Assembly: GCA_963575745.1 (NCBI GenBank) | Contig: CAUYUJ010016709.1 | Coordinates: 158,258 to 222,257, forward strand | Origin: Prorocentrum cordatum | Taxonomy: Eukaryota; Sar; Dinophyceae; Prorocentrales; Prorocentraceae | Direction: 5' to 3' | Length of the DNA stretch: 64,000 nt | Shown: positions 32,340 through 42,966 of the stretch, in pieces | Numbering within the stretch: position 1 is the first letter of the stretch | How the letters are laid out: the number at the start of each line of letters is the position of its first letter | Translations under genes and position numbers: made by a program | Notes under the pieces: model-generated | What the model was told of the DNA's origin: nothing | Database searches by the model: none | The model's input: the letters and a program-made list of their open reading frames with translations, nothing else

Positions 32340-34550
32340 TACCTGGAAGTCGATCTCGGCGGTGGTCGACGAACTGCCCGCGCAACCCGAGCGTCTCGAG
32401 TGGTCAAGGCCAAGGCTCGGAACAGAAGGTTGCGAGGCCACGCTTTCGCCTCCAAGTGCTACTTGGTCACCAAGCGTGTGCAGATTGCAGGCCCCCAAAC
32501 TTCAGCGGCATACGCACAACAGGTGCACGGCATCTTCGGCACTGAGCTGCGCAACATGCGTCGTCAGATCGGTGCGGTAGCCGGTGCGTCCCAGCGTGGG
32601 CGCTGTTTAACTACGCTCTTGGATCTTCGCGCCTTCGGTCGAGACCCCGCTGTGAGATTACCTCGATGATGTCTCAAGCAGTGGTTAGACACGTGGGTGG
32701 AGCATGCTGAGATTCGCAATGGAGTACGTCAGATTTGGAGCAGACTCGTCGCATCCATCAAATCTATGCCAGTACAAGAAAGATCACGGCATGTGCGAGG
32801 ATCTGTGTCGGCAGTTGTCACCTACCTAGTGAATGCAGGGTGGCACCCCCAGACACCGTCGCGCTGGAATAGACTTGCACGCCATGGTTATTCAGAAGTT
32901 GACTGGATTTTCGATGACGACATCATAGCCTCCAAGCACGTGGATACGTCTGACTTTCTCTTTGATTTCACAGAACTGCTAGCAGGAGACCTTTGGCAAC
33001 GGGCTTCTCAGGAATTCTGCGGAGAGGGCCTTGAGCACGGCGCGGACAACGAGTCGCTGCGCACGCTCCTTGTTCGTCTTCGGGAGATGCCTCACGGAGC
33101 CAAGCTTGCGGAGCTCCTGCTCACCATTTCCACAGGCGGCTGCTGGACAAGGCAGCGCAAGTATGATTGTGGCCTCTGCAATTCACCCATTTGCTTGAGG
33201 TGCAAGGAAGCACCAGAGACGATGCTACACAGAGGTTGGCTTTGTCGAACTAATCGCGGTGCCACGGCCTACAGCTCCACGGACGACATCGTTCCTGAGG
33301 CGCTGGCGCAGGCCGAAGCTACACCTCCTTTCTGGCTTCGAGGAGTCACCCCAGCAGGTCACGCCCGTGCGACACCGCCTGCTGAAGTCGAGCAGCTGGT
33401 CATCACCAACTCCAACATCGAGTCGCTGACGCCTGGGAGTTTGGGCACGGGCACCACCGACGCCCCGCTCCTTATCTGCGGCGACGCCTCAGGGGGTGGT
33501 GACAGCCGCTTTCCGACGCTCAGACGGGTCGGCATTGGTTTAGCTGTGATTTCAGATACCGTACACGCTGCAATCAGTACCACAGTCTCAAGCCCTTTGA
33601 CAGGGCGCGTTCAGTCCGTCCCTCGAGGAGAGTTGCGTGCCCTGGAATGGGCAGCTCGAGGTTCGGTCGGACCCACAATCTTTGTGACCGACAATGAGGC
33701 CGTCAGCAGAGGCTGGTACGACAAGCAGTACATCAGTTGCACAGGAGAGTTAAGTTGTTTATGGAGTGAAGTTGGCTAGCACGTCAAGAACAGGGCCCCG
33801 TCGGAGTTCGTAGTCCTTCAGATCCCTTCGCACCTTTCAGCTGAAGATGCGGCCAGGAAATATGTTGAAAACTGGATGCTAATTGGAAACGCTGTTGCTG
33901 ATGCGCTAGCAGAAAGCGCCGCAGAGAGGCACATAATCGATGCGTCCATCCGTGCTCGGACATGTGATTGTGAACGCAAAGCGGGACTTGTTCGGAGGCG
34001 ACTTCTGCGAGCCTCCTTCGAGGCAGCAGCTGCTGAAAAAGCCGCTGAGCGTGACGCCCGTATGTCCATAGCTCGTGGTGACACTGAGGCTATTACCCCT
34101 CCGCCTCCCCCTCCTCCTCCTCCTATTAAGCCTATAGTTGCCGCACGTTTCAGCACATCCCACACCCTCAGGGAGTGTGGGCTTAAATGCACCCGTTGTT
34201 GTACTAGTGCTACTCTACCCACTGCTAAGGAGTGGTTAGGCACGCCCTGCTTCGATCTCATTGCTGTCGATTCGGTCGTCTCACACAAGCCTACGGGGGT
34301 CAGGCTGCACCTAGCTGGGGGGGTGGGCGCATGAATCGCACGAATTACATTATCACCACACTCTGTGGCTCTGGTTCTGCGGGAAGTGCGGTTTCTTTTG
34401 TTCCCACAACCTTCGGAACGATCTCAATGAGTCGTGCCACAAGCCCCTGAATCGGACCAGGCGCGAGTACCTGGATCGTATCAGGCGAGGTCTTGTGCCC
34501 AATGTTTGGAGTGCTGCCGAGAAGGCAGCCCGCTCTCATACAGATTGATA
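32340..34550 (+). mobile_element. 5'-truncated LINE (LINE-3 of this window): post-RT, RNase H and C-terminal finger
   Basis: A single frame from about 32340 to 34334 is interrupted only by TGA (32667-32669) and TAG (33777-33779), then shifts near 34320. Upstream endonuclease and RT are missing, as expected for a 5'-truncated insertion. It is followed at 34561 by TTCCTATT-type repeats. Upstream, at 32284, it borders a GGGCCTGTTTTCCACCACC element fragment. Confidence 0.8.
32697..34334 (+). pseudogene. LINE-3 ORF2 C-terminal region: zinc motif and RNase H, one internal stop
   Basis: After the post-RT helices comes GCWTRQRKYDCGLCNSPICL with CKEAPETMLHRGWLC, a Cys/His cluster typical of this LINE group. 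RNase H follows with PLLICGDASGGGD (Asp), VPRGELRALEWAARG (Glu), TIFVTDNEAVSRGW (Asp), and past the TAG at 33777-33779, NWMLIGNAVADALAE (last Asp). All four catalytic carboxylates are visible. A Pro run (about 34100-34127) separates it from Cys residues (CGLKCTRCC). The closing finger (FCGKCGFFCSH, then C, then GLVPN) is in another frame at 34330-34540. The ORF is broken but relatively young, with one stop in this stretch. Confidence 0.82.
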
Positions 34551-34589
34551 TGACACCGTCATGTTGCTATTCCTATTCCTATTTCTATT

Positions 34590-34645
34590 CTTATTCCTCG
34601 TCCTCCTCCTCCCCCCTCCAACTTATGGTGGTGGTGGTGAAGCAC
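34590..34645. repeat. Half copy of repeat family D
   Basis: CTCCTCCTCC, then CCCCTCCAACTTATGG, GGTGGTGGTG and CACAGGCC. It matches 46590-46643, and a short inverse match lies at 32284-32313. Confidence 0.65.
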
Positions 34646-34689
34646 AGGCCTATCAACCATTGCACGTCAGTGTCCGTCGAAGGGAGTAC

Positions 34690-35025
34690 CCAGACATCCA
34701 ACTGCTCCATTTTTTGAGGGCGTGGATCCCCGAGGTCCGGACCACAGACATTCGGCTGCTCCAATTTTTCTGGTGCGTGGATCCTGGACGTCCAGACCAC
34801 CTCCGGTGTTCCGTCCTGAGCTGTTATTTGACGCTCGTCGTCCTCCTCCTCCTCCTCCTCCTCCTCCTCCTCCTCCTCCTTAGGTCCAGACGGACCACTT
34901 CCCTGGGGCTGGTTTCTCGTCCCGAATCGTTCCTGACGCCCCCGAAGCCCGGCGAGGACCTCCGGAGGCCGAAAACGGCCAGAAACCACCTACTCCAATT
35001 TTTGTTGGAGCGTCGGATCTCAGGG
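34690..35025 (+). repeat. Dispersed repeat family B, copy 2, extended
   Basis: Two diverged units of a flank (CAGACATCCAACTGCTCC at 34691; CAGACATTCGGCTGCTCC at 34745), a (CTC)n run (34842-34879), the family core (34885-34980: CTGGTTTCTCGTCCCGAATC ... GAGGCCGAAAACGG) and a second CTCCAATTTTTGTTGGAGCG near 34994. The same order, inverted, is found at 36330-36525. Confidence 0.75.
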
Positions 35026-35322
35026 TACAGTCGGGGCGCTGAAGAAGGAACCCTTTTCGTTGGGGAGGGCTCGGTGTTCCTTGATTGTTTTACAGTTTGC
35101 CTTGGGTTTCCCTTAGGTTTTCCCTGGGAAATCGAAGTTCAACTTTTGGGGAAAAAAAGACTCGTTTCTTATTTCGGGTTCCTTAAGTCAGCGCCCCGAC
35201 TGTATGAACAAATTGCTGCCTCGTTGTCGTCCGATCGAGCTCGCGACCGCCAGGACGGCCCCCGGCGGAGTGTCGTGGGCTCTCGACGCCAGAACGCCCT
35301 TGAAGCCTTCGACCAGCCAGCG

Positions 35323-35477
35323 TTAAGTCGGGCCTGACCCCCTACAGGGGGATCTTCGATGAAAAATTAAACATACCCACACAGTACCCCCAAATTGCTA
35401 TACAAAAAAAATCGTCCCCAGACTTTTTGTTGACTACTTTTGAATATTCCCCCTGTAGAGGGACAGGACCGACTTAA
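35323..35477. mobile_element. TTAA-bounded MITE with 26-bp terminal inverted repeats
   Basis: A 147-bp AT-richer element flanked by TTAA on both sides (35323-35326 and 35474-35477). The ends are inverted: GTCGGGCCTGACCCCCTACA on the left and, on the other strand from the right, GTCGGTCCTGTCCCTCTACA, each followed by GGGGGA, 23 of 26 matching. The interior has no ORF. TTAA duplications are typical of piggyBac-type elements, but the terminal bases are not the usual CCY, so family membership is open. Related ends are at 40673 and 45111. Confidence 0.8.
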
Positions 35478-36329
35478 AGCCAGTGTACCAAAGAGTGGCA
35501 GAGAGTGGACATCTCATGCGTAGCGGTCTGCCGCGCACCGTCAGAGAATGGCTACACCCTGCTCGCTCTCGAATGCACGCATCGGATCGTCCTGGGCCCC
35601 AGAAAACGCGGTCAAATTTCGGAAATCTTGATCTGGACGGCACCTTGACGAGTCCTACCAATCAAATCATTTCAAGAGCCCGGCTCTTGATGGCAAGGCA
35701 TTATATGATGTGGGCGAGCCTAACGTAAGAGTGAACAACGAAGTCTGCTGCCATTGCGGGGATGGACGGGGACAGCGCAGTGCTGATTTACACGGCAACG
35801 CCGCCAAAGGGGGAGTGAGGAAGCGAGCGGAAGAACAAGGTAAGAGTCGCAACGGTACATCAGGATGGCCACGGGTAAGTAAGGAGCGTGGGAGCGAGCA
35901 ACGTTCTGCCATGGAGCCTTGCCGGCGTAGTAATATGTCCAACCCATTCGTTTTGCAGTGGTGGCGTCGGACGGCAACACAGAGTCCTCGTCGGAACATA
36001 CCTTGCGAGAAACCAAAAACCTCCTGCAGCTGCTCCTCCTTCTCCTCCCGAAGACCGCCACTGACATGCCCCTGGGACCTTCGGGATGTCACGTCTTCAT
36101 CCTTGCTCATACTGCTCTGGAGGAAACCTTCTGGAGGGCGTGGGAGGGGAAGCGAGGGGGAGGGGGAGGGGGAGGAGGGGGGGGCCCAGGGGGAAGGGGG
36201 GAGGAGGGAGGGGCGAGGAGGGAGGAGGGAGGGACAAGGGAGGCTGCATGCCCGGCTGGGGCCCCACATCGGAGGGCTCCCGAAGGATTTTCCGTTCGGC
36301 CGCCCGCCTGGAGAGCGACGAGGAACAAT
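35478..36329. other. Intergenic region with G-rich tract
   Basis: No gene is recognised. A GGGGAGGG-type purine tract occupies about 36145-36235 and gives Pro- or Gly-rich frames on the two strands, which are rejected. Confidence 0.5.
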
Positions 36330-36525
36330 GTTGAACCCCTGAGATCCGACGTTCCAAAAAAATTGGAGCAAACGGATTTTGGCACTTTTCGGCCTCCGGG
36401 GGCCCTCGCCGGGCCTCGGGAGCGTCAAAAAATGGCTCAGGACGAAAAACTGGCTCCAGGGAAGGTGTCCGGACCTCCAGGGCCCACGCATCGAGAAAAT
36501 TGGAGCAGCCGGATGTCTGGGACTG
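36330..36525 (-). repeat. Dispersed repeat family B, copy 3, extended
   Basis: Inverse orientation: CCTGAGATCCGACGTTCC, AAAATTGGAGCA, the core with TTTTCGGCCTCCGG, GGCCTCGGGAGCGTCAAAAA and then AAATTGGAGCAGCCGGATGT. It has the same arrangement as 34690-35025, including the paired TTGGAGC flanks. Confidence 0.8.
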
Positions 36526-36592
36526 TGGATGTGTAAGCTATGTGGTGCAAACTATGTGGTGGAAGTTACGCGGTGCAGTTTGCCAACCCTTG

Positions 36593-37165
36593 AATCCCAC
36601 CAGCCCTTTGAGCTAAGGTGGTCTAGCGATACCTGTCTCTCCTCCTCCCAAGCCCTCCTCCCTTCGGGGAGGCGTACCCTTCCCCTCCCCTCCCTGAGGT
36701 TTTTGTGGGCGGCGATCGGTCAGGGCGCCCAAGATGGCTCCAACAGGACCTCCGATGCTCTAAGAGGGCCTCCAAGACGGCTCAAGATAGCAGAAGATGG
36801 AGCGAGATAACTTTCGACATACCTCTGAGAGGCCCGTCGACGGCCACACGACGGTTCCAATTGCCCTCGGAGCCCCTCAAGAGGCCCAAACCCTTCAAAC
36901 ACCCAGATTAATTATGTCAGTGATGTTTGCCTTCTCGCACTTTGGCTTCCGATGCGCTTTGCTTTGAGGGCCTCAAAATGGCCCCAAGATGCCCAAAGAG
37001 GGACCCAGGAGGCCCCCCAAACAGCCCCAAGAGCGCCCAATTCAGGACCCCCTCGTCCTTGCTCGATAGCCTCCAAGATGGCCACAAGATGCCCTCCAGG
37101 GCTCCCGTGAGGGCCCCAAGAATGCCCCAAGAGCGTCCCACGAGGGCCCCAAGAGGCGGTTTGCC
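36593..37165 (+). repeat. Dispersed repeat family A, copy 3
   Basis: The head begins GAATCCCACCAGCCCTTTGA, has CCCTTCGGGGAGG and GCGATCGGTCAGGGCGC, then the CCAAGATGGC-type array and the island CTTCTCGCACTTTGGCTTCC (36930-36949). A (CTC)n run closes it at about 37168-37193. Confidence 0.8.
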
Positions 37166-37449
37166 TCCTCCTCCTCCTCCTCCTCCTCCTCCTCCCCTCG
37201 CCCCCGTTATTCATGGATCAGCCGAACTTTACTTCATTCAATGTGTCTCTTCGTCCTTTTTCCCGTCAGCTCTCGTGGGCAAGGTTTCTGAAGGGCCTGG
37301 TTGGGATACGAGGATTGCCAACTCCACTGCTCGCGCAATCGTCCCACCCTCCCACCCGCAACCTGGCTTGCAAAACCCATGCGGCGACGACTGCGACGCC
37401 TCCTCGGCCATGGCTGGCGCATCTCTGCGGCCGCGCTTGCGCGCGCAAG
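37166..37449. other. Intergenic stretch with (CTC)n
   Basis: A (CTC)9-like run at the left edge, then unique sequence without a supported gene. Confidence 0.5.
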
Positions 37450-37655
37450 CTCGTAGAAGAAGAAAGAACGCCATAAACATAAACTTTTGGCGCTCCGCGC
37501 AGATTTCTTGGATCTGCGCTGGACCCCCTCCGCGGCGCGCTCCGCGCGCCAGGGGCGGCGCCGGAGGCGCCGCCGGGAGGGCCCAGGCGCGGATTAGAGA
37601 AAGCCGCGCAGAGCGCCAAAAGTTTATGTTTGTGGTGTTTTGTCTTCTGCGATAG
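37450..37655. mobile_element. Foldback (hairpin) element of about 200 bp
   Basis: A near-palindrome. The left arm has AAACATAAACTTTTGGCGCT (37475-37494) and the right arm its inverse (about 37612-37631). Outward, GAAGA and AACGCC/GGTGTT also pair; inward, GCGCAGATTTCT pairs with AGAAAGCCGCGC, giving arms of about 75 bp. The centre is GC-rich and itself self-complementary (GGCGGCGCCGGAGGCGCCGCC, about 37554-37574). No ORF is supported; the two strands encode similar peptides simply because the sequence is palindromic. No target duplication is clear. Confidence 0.75.
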
Positions 37656-38049
37656 TGCGGCCAGATGTTTTGGCACAAACGATGCGGCCGCGATGGCGCT
37701 TACCGATGGCAGCGCCCCAGCGCGTGCCAAAGGACAATGCCGGCGCGCGGGCACGCCCGATGCGGGACGGTGACTCGGGCGGGTGCGGCATCATGACGAC
37801 GCCGACAACAGCGGCAGCGATGACAAGAGTAGCGATGGTGATGATGATGATGATGATGATGATCCACGCATCCAAGAAGGTCTGGAGCTCCCCGCTCGAC
37901 ACAGCCTCCCGAAGCCATGGCCTTTCCCTCTGGCGCTGCGGACGCAAGGCCTGGCCCGTGCCCAAGGCACACTCGCAGACTCGCCTGAAAGCCTTGAGGC
38001 CGCCGACCGCCCCAGCCAAAGGCAGGCGGTCAGCAAAGCATCCGAGCCC
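37656..38049. other. 3' flank of the retrogene-like ORF, with short (GAT)n
   Basis: A GATGATGATGATGATGATG run at 37838-37863. This may include 3' untranslated sequence of the minus-strand ORF at 38050-40245. No separate gene is seen and no poly(A) tract was identified. Confidence 0.45.
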
Positions 38050-40245
38050 TCACGGCGACTCAGCTCGCAGACAGCTCGGCGCGCCACACCAGAGCAACAG
38101 TCCCCCAGGCACCAGGCCACAGACGGGGACGACTTGCTCTGAGGTGACATTCGGAGGCGATCCTGGCGGTCGGCCACAGCCTACCACCACGGCTCGGCCT
38201 CCGCCTGGCGCGGCACAGAGCACAGAGCGGGCTGGGGCGCAGCAAGCTGCGCGGGCTGACGCGCCCAAGGCGCGCCAGCGGCTACATTGAACGGAGGCGC
38301 CGAAGGCGCCGAGCGTAAGACGCTGCCCAAGAGGGGCGGGAGGGAGTGAACCCTGGCGTGCGCCGAGCCCCACGGGGTACAGCCTACGCCACGGGGGCCC
38401 CCCCCCCAGGGGCAGCAGCTCGGCGCAGGCATTCGTGATCCTTGGACCCGCCGGCGACACGAGCTCGGGCATCTGAGCGTCTAAGGCCTGGGGCGCCTCG
38501 AGTGGGGCCCCGAGGAGGAAGCTGGCCGCTGCGAGGGCCAACCGCGAGGCGGCCGCCGCCTCCAGAAGCTCGTCTGCAGACAAGAAGCCTGTGTCGATGC
38601 CATCGCCGCCGTAGGGAACGGATCGGCCGCCGACGTCGCCGAACCCGTCGCCGTTAGTTCCTGCAGGGGCAGTGGTGTCGCCCGCAGCAGCTGGGCCAGC
38701 GCCTCGGGGGACTCTGAGCCTCCCCCCCGCTGCGCAGTGCTGCTGGATGATCGCCTGCAGGTCGTCCAACTCGATCTCGCCCACGTGGACTCCAGGCGCC
38801 GCGGCGCCCTCGGGAACCACATCCACCGTGTCGCCCTCGAGCTCATCGGGCACGGGGGTCGCAGCCGCCCACTTCAGCTCGTCGGCGATGCGCCTCATGT
38901 CGGTGGGATCCCTGCCGTCCCACAGCCAAGTGAGAGCCCTGAAACCGATCGGGCAGTCGGTGAGAGCAGGCAGGGGAGGCAAGGCCCTGAGGCCCACAGT
39001 CCCGTCGAGGAGGACATCGGAAGTGTCGAACCCGTCGGAGAAATCGCAATCATCACCTCGATCCTCCACCACGAGGGACGAGAGCGAGCCATCGGATGCG
39101 TCGTCGTCGTGCTCGCCCGCGGCCGCTGACGCATCCGAGCTCATCGCGATGTACGCCTGCAGCTGCTCCCTGAGCGTGGCGAGCTTGTCCCGCAGCGCGT
39201 GCTCCGCAGCAGCCCAGCCTTCCCGTAGGGAGCGGATGTCCTGGGCCTGCTTCGCGACCAGAGCCCTGTACTGGGTGCGGTTCGACGCGGGATGGTGCAA
39301 CTCCCCACTCAGCATGTCCAGCTGGTATTCGGAGCCGAAGCCGCGGCCCAGGTCCACGTCGGCGTTCGCGTCCCTGTGCTGCCTTGCGCCCTCCAGCTGC
39401 TGCAGGAGCGCCGCGTCCCGCAGCTCCGATTCCAGCGCCTCCGCGAGCCGACAGGGGCTGCTCTCGAAGGTCCAGGCGACCCCAGTTGAGGCCTGGCACA
39501 ACCGCAGCCTGTCGGGCAGGGATAGCATGCCAACGATCCGTACCTGGAGCACCTCGGGCAGCGGGGCCAACAGGGCAGCGGCAGGCTTGAGCGCGGGCCG
39601 CTGTGCCGCCTCGAGCCGCTGGCGCAAGACCCGCCGCTGGCGATCGAGGTGATCCTCGCCCCCCAGGAGCTCCGTCTGGACGCTGCCGTCCACTGCCACG
39701 GCGACGACCTGGTTCGCGAAGCTCACGATGGGGGGGCGCCGCCATCCATCAGTGGCGGCAGCGCCGCCCAGCACTGGGCAGACCATGGCACCGGGAGCCT
39801 GGCAGTGCTCGTCGGGTGCCTCACCGTAGTCGCCGAAGGGCAGCGCGGCCGCCTCCTGGTGCGAGGGCAGCCAGCCCAGGCGGGGGCCTGCGGCGGCCCG
39901 CGAAAGGCCCGCTTCGGACGCGCGCGCGAATCCGCCCGCAGGGACCAGCAGCGCGTGCCACGCGGCGTTCCGCCGCCGCCGCATTGCGCCTGGGACGCGG
40001 AATCCCGCGGCGGCTCGGCGCAAGGCGGGGCGCGCAGCAGCCTCTCGGTCCTGCCAGGAACCTGGGCCGCCGCTGGCCGCCTTGCCGACTGCCGCCGTGG
40101 CGGCGAGGAGGCGCCGCGCCCGCGCCCGTCGGCGGGCCGCCGAGGCGCCTACCTCGGCCTCCTCCTTCCTGCGCAGCGCACTGCCACGCCTGGTGGGCCG
40201 CCCCGCCATCGCGCCTGCGGGCAGCCCCCCGTCGCCATTGCTCAT
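38050..40245 (-). CDS. Intronless 731-residue hypothetical protein with F-box-like segment; probable retrogene
   Basis: Start at the ATG 40243-40245, 60 bases after the DinoSL relic, which makes the start convincing. The N-terminus (about 1-110) is Ala/Arg-rich and basic. Residues about 225-255 read LAPLPEVLQVRIVGMLSLPD then RLRLCQASTGVAW, a fair match to the F-box pattern (LP.E.L..I...L...D...L), which would suggest SCF ubiquitin-ligase adaptor function; this is inference. A helical Leu/Ala/Gln stretch (QAQDIRSLREGWAAAEHAL) at about 345-380 looks like coiled coil, followed by an acidic region (EHDDDASDGSLSS) and an alpha/beta segment (FRALTWLWDGRDPTDMRRIA). The last 150 residues are Pro/Gly/Ala-rich and may be read-through of less constrained DNA. 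An unbroken 2.2-kb frame amid decayed elements suggests recent arrival or selection. Confidence 0.65.
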   Translation of the reverse strand: MSNGDGGLPAGAMAGRPTRRGSALRRKEEAEVGASAARRRARARRLLAATAAVGKAASGGPGSWQDREAAARPALRRAAAGFRVPGAMRRRRNAAWHALLVPAGGFARASEAGLSRAAAGPRLGWLPSHQEAAALPFGDYGEAPDEHCQAPGAMVCPVLGGAAATDGWRRPPIVSFANQVVAVAVDGSVQTELLGGEDHLDRQRRVLRQRLEAAQRPALKPAAALLAPLPEVLQVRIVGMLSLPDRLRLCQASTGVAWTFESSPCRLAEALESELRDAALLQQLEGARQHRDANADVDLGRGFGSEYQLDMLSGELHHPASNRTQYRALVAKQAQDIRSLREGWAAAEHALRDKLATLREQLQAYIAMSSDASAAAGEHDDDASDGSLSSLVVEDRGDDCDFSDGFDTSDVLLDGTVGLRALPPLPALTDCPIGFRALTWLWDGRDPTDMRRIADELKWAAATPVPDELEGDTVDVVPEGAAAPGVHVGEIELDDLQAIIQQHCAAGGRLRVPRGAGPAAAGDTTAPAGTNGDGFGDVGGRSVPYGGDGIDTGFLSADELLEAAAASRLALAAASFLLGAPLEAPQALDAQMPELVSPAGPRITNACAELLPLGGGPPWRRLYPVGLGARQGSLPPAPLGQRLTLGAFGASVQCSRWRALGASARAACCAPARSVLCAAPGGGRAVVVGCGRPPGSPPNVTSEQVVPVCGLVPGGLLLWCGAPSCLRAESP

Positions 40246-40305
40246 CTCCCAGTCGCGCGCCGCTGACCGCTGGGCGTGGGCGCCAGCGAAAGTCCGGAGA
40301 AACAG

Positions 40306-40429
<124 letters not shown>

Positions 40430-40672
40430 CGGCAAGGCCCATGCCGGCGCCGATGCTCCTCCTCCTCCTCGTCCTCCTCCTCCTCGAAGGTGCTTGAGTG
40501 ATGGTGGCGGCGATTGCGGCGATCGACGACGACGAGATTCGGCGGCACTGATGATGATGACGAAGTGCGCCCGCGCGGAAATCCAAGAACTCTGGCAAGC
40601 TGTTTATGTTGTGTTTTGTGAGTGCTTGTAAAAAGGAAGTTTGCATACGTTCTTGAAGGGCTCTAGTTTTAG

Positions 40673-40800
40673 GTCGGGCCTGTCCCCCTACAAGGGGGTT
40701 TTGGTCGAAAAATGCAGCATACCATAAAATACTGCAAACATGCTGAAAAATATCAAACAAATCGTTCCCTATCTTTTTCCCAACCATCCTGTGGTGTTGG
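40673..40800. mobile_element. Left end of the TTAA MITE family
   Basis: GTCGGGCCTGTCCCCCTACA, then AGGGGG, then GAAAAATG and CATACC, paralleling the left half of the MITE at 35327. The preceding bases are TTAG and not TTAA. The matching right end is 4.4 kb away at 45080-45111, not nearby. Confidence 0.65.
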
Positions 40801-40925
40801 GTCCTCGTTTTGAAGAGACAACGCCGCGCGTCCCCCCCTCCTCCTCTTCCTCCTCCCGCTACCCCCAGTCCCTCTCCCCATCATCAGCATCACCGTCACC
40901 ATCATCACCTCGACGCCCAAGAACA

Positions 40926-41037
40926 ACAACACCATCACATTCATCATAATCATCATAACATCATCCTCGTCATCGTCATCATCATAACAAGCATGACAAT
41001 CATCATCATGATCATCATGATCATCATGATCATCATG

Positions 41038-41079
<42 letters not shown>

Positions 41080-41141
41080 GTCATCACCGTCGTCATCATC
41101 ATCATCATCATCATCAGCATCAGCATCAGCATCAGCATCAG

Positions 41142-41191
<50 letters not shown>
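40926..41191. repeat. (CAT)n microsatellite upstream of a LINE tail
   Basis: Irregular CAT units with ATGATC periodicity at 41009-41040, pure (ATC)n in the middle, (CAGCAT)n near 41115-41142 and pure (CAT)n to 41191. Confidence 0.95.
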
Positions 41192-41202
41192 CGAGCAGAT
41201 CG

Positions 41203-42391
41203 GTACCCTAGAGAACCTCAGAGGCACAGTCTACCCAGGTACGCACTGCTCACCCTCTCAGCCCGAAGGGCATTTTAGGGCAGAGGGTACCGACCTCGGG
41301 GAGGCAAGCCCAGCAGATGCAGAGGGGTGGCTCATCGCGGCAGGCGACGCGTCAGGAGGCGAGAACACCATGGACCCCAGGCTCAGGCGGGTGGCGTGGG
41401 GCTGGGTCGTGCTGCAGACGGAGAACGCGAACAAGCCGATGGTGGTAGCAACTTCCCGCGCCGCACTGGGTGGATGGAGACAGAGCGTGAACCGTGGCGA
41501 GCTGATGGCGTTGAAGGAGCTGTTGGTGGCCACTAGTGAGTACCCGAAGGTGCAATACACAGCGGACTCGTCATACGTCCTGAGAGGCGTGGCGAAGCTC
41601 CGTCGCGGCAAGATGCCCAATACGCACGTCGATATGTGGAACGAGCTGAAGGACGCCCTGGTCGGCAGAGAGCTCCGCCTGATCAAGGTCGGGAGCCACA
41701 TGTCGGCGGATGAAGCAGTGGCGGCAGGAGTGGACCCGATCTGCTACCTGGGCAACTCGCTGGTGGATAGTTTCGTGGACGGCATCATCGAGAGGGTGCA
41801 AGTGCCTAGAAGGATGCACGCAAGGTCGGCCGGTGTGACGGGATCGCCACGCTGATCAGGAACAGAAGGCATGCGACGCTGTTGGCGGCCATCGAGGTGG
41901 AGCCGTCCATGGCACCCAGCAAGCCCCAGCGACACGAGGCTTACCTCAAGACGAAGCGGCGGAAGCAGCGCCTGGACAACACGCAACACGTGATCGAGAC
42001 GGCCAACGGTGGCAAGCACTTCCGCTGTTCGAGGTGCGGAAGCTTGGTACCCGTCGTCGGCGCAGACACGGACAAGTGGTTGGCGGGCGAGTGCGTGAAG
42101 CTGGAGCGGGACCAGGCGTCGGAGTTCGGCGCGTCGGCGTCAGACGTGCAGGTCGGGCACCAGACGGTCCACGCGTCGCACAAGGTGACGTACAACGAGG
42201 AGCTCGGCGTGCACTACTGCACGAAGTGCGGCTGCATCGCGCGGGAGTCCATGCGGTCGCTCGCGAAGGAGTGCGGCGAGCGGAAGCAGATGGGCGAGCA
42301 GAACCTCGCCAGGATCCAGCAGGGGTTCCAGCCTGGCACGAGCAAGCTCGCGCAGGAGTGGAACCGCACGCAGAAGGAGCTGATGAGGTGA
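41203..42391 (+). pseudogene. LINE tail (LINE-4 of this window): RNase H and two Cys fingers, one frameshift
   Basis: Twelve bases after the CAT array the frame reads into RNase H: GWLIAAGDASGG (Asp, upstream of the ATG at 41370), RRVAWGWVVLQ, VNRGELMALKELL (Glu), VQYTADSSYVLRG (Asp), SHMSADEAVAAG and LGNSLVDSFVD (last Asp). Near 41815 the frame shifts; the second frame (from about 41820, ATG at 41882) carries HFRCSRCGSLVPV with C later, and VHYCTKCGCIARE with KEC, then QQGFQPG, the closing finger of this LINE class. Endonuclease and RT are absent, so this is a 5'-truncated insertion of about 1.2 kb. CAT tracts lie on both sides. Confidence 0.82.
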
Positions 42392-42474
42392 GCTGCGCGC
42401 CGTTTGCGCGCCCCTCGCCCGTCGCACTGCCCCAGCGTGGGGGACCAGCGCCGCAGGCCAGGTCTTACAAACAA

Positions 42475-42896
42475 TCAGCATCATCATCATCATCATCCTC
42501 ATCCTCATCCTCATCATCATCATCATCACCACCATCATCATCATCATCAGCAGCAGCAGCATCATCGTCAGCGTCACCATCAGCATCATCATCAGCATCA
42601 TCATCATCATCAGCATCAGCATCAGCATCGTCATCATCATCATCATCATCAGCATCATCATCGTCATCATCGTCATCGTCATCAGCATCAGCATCATCAC
42701 CACCACCACCATCATCATCATCAGCATCAGCAGCATCATTATCATCATCACCATCATCATCGTCATCGTCATCGTCATCATCATCAGCATCAGCATCAGC
42801 ATCAGCATCAGCAGCAGCAGCAGCATCAGCATCAGCATCATCATCAGCAGCAGCAGCATCATCATCATCATCATCATCATCATCACCACCACCACC

Positions 42897-42966
<70 letters not shown>

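Noticed and set aside
35700-36350. Gly/Arg- and Pro-rich ORFs on both strands
   Set aside because: They span a G-rich tract and parts of family B; no domain is visible.
13470-37165. Resemblance of CCAAGATGGC units to part of the inverse spliced leader (CAAAATGGC)
   Set aside because: Only a short shared core; no unit extends to the rest of the leader, so the likeness is probably chance.
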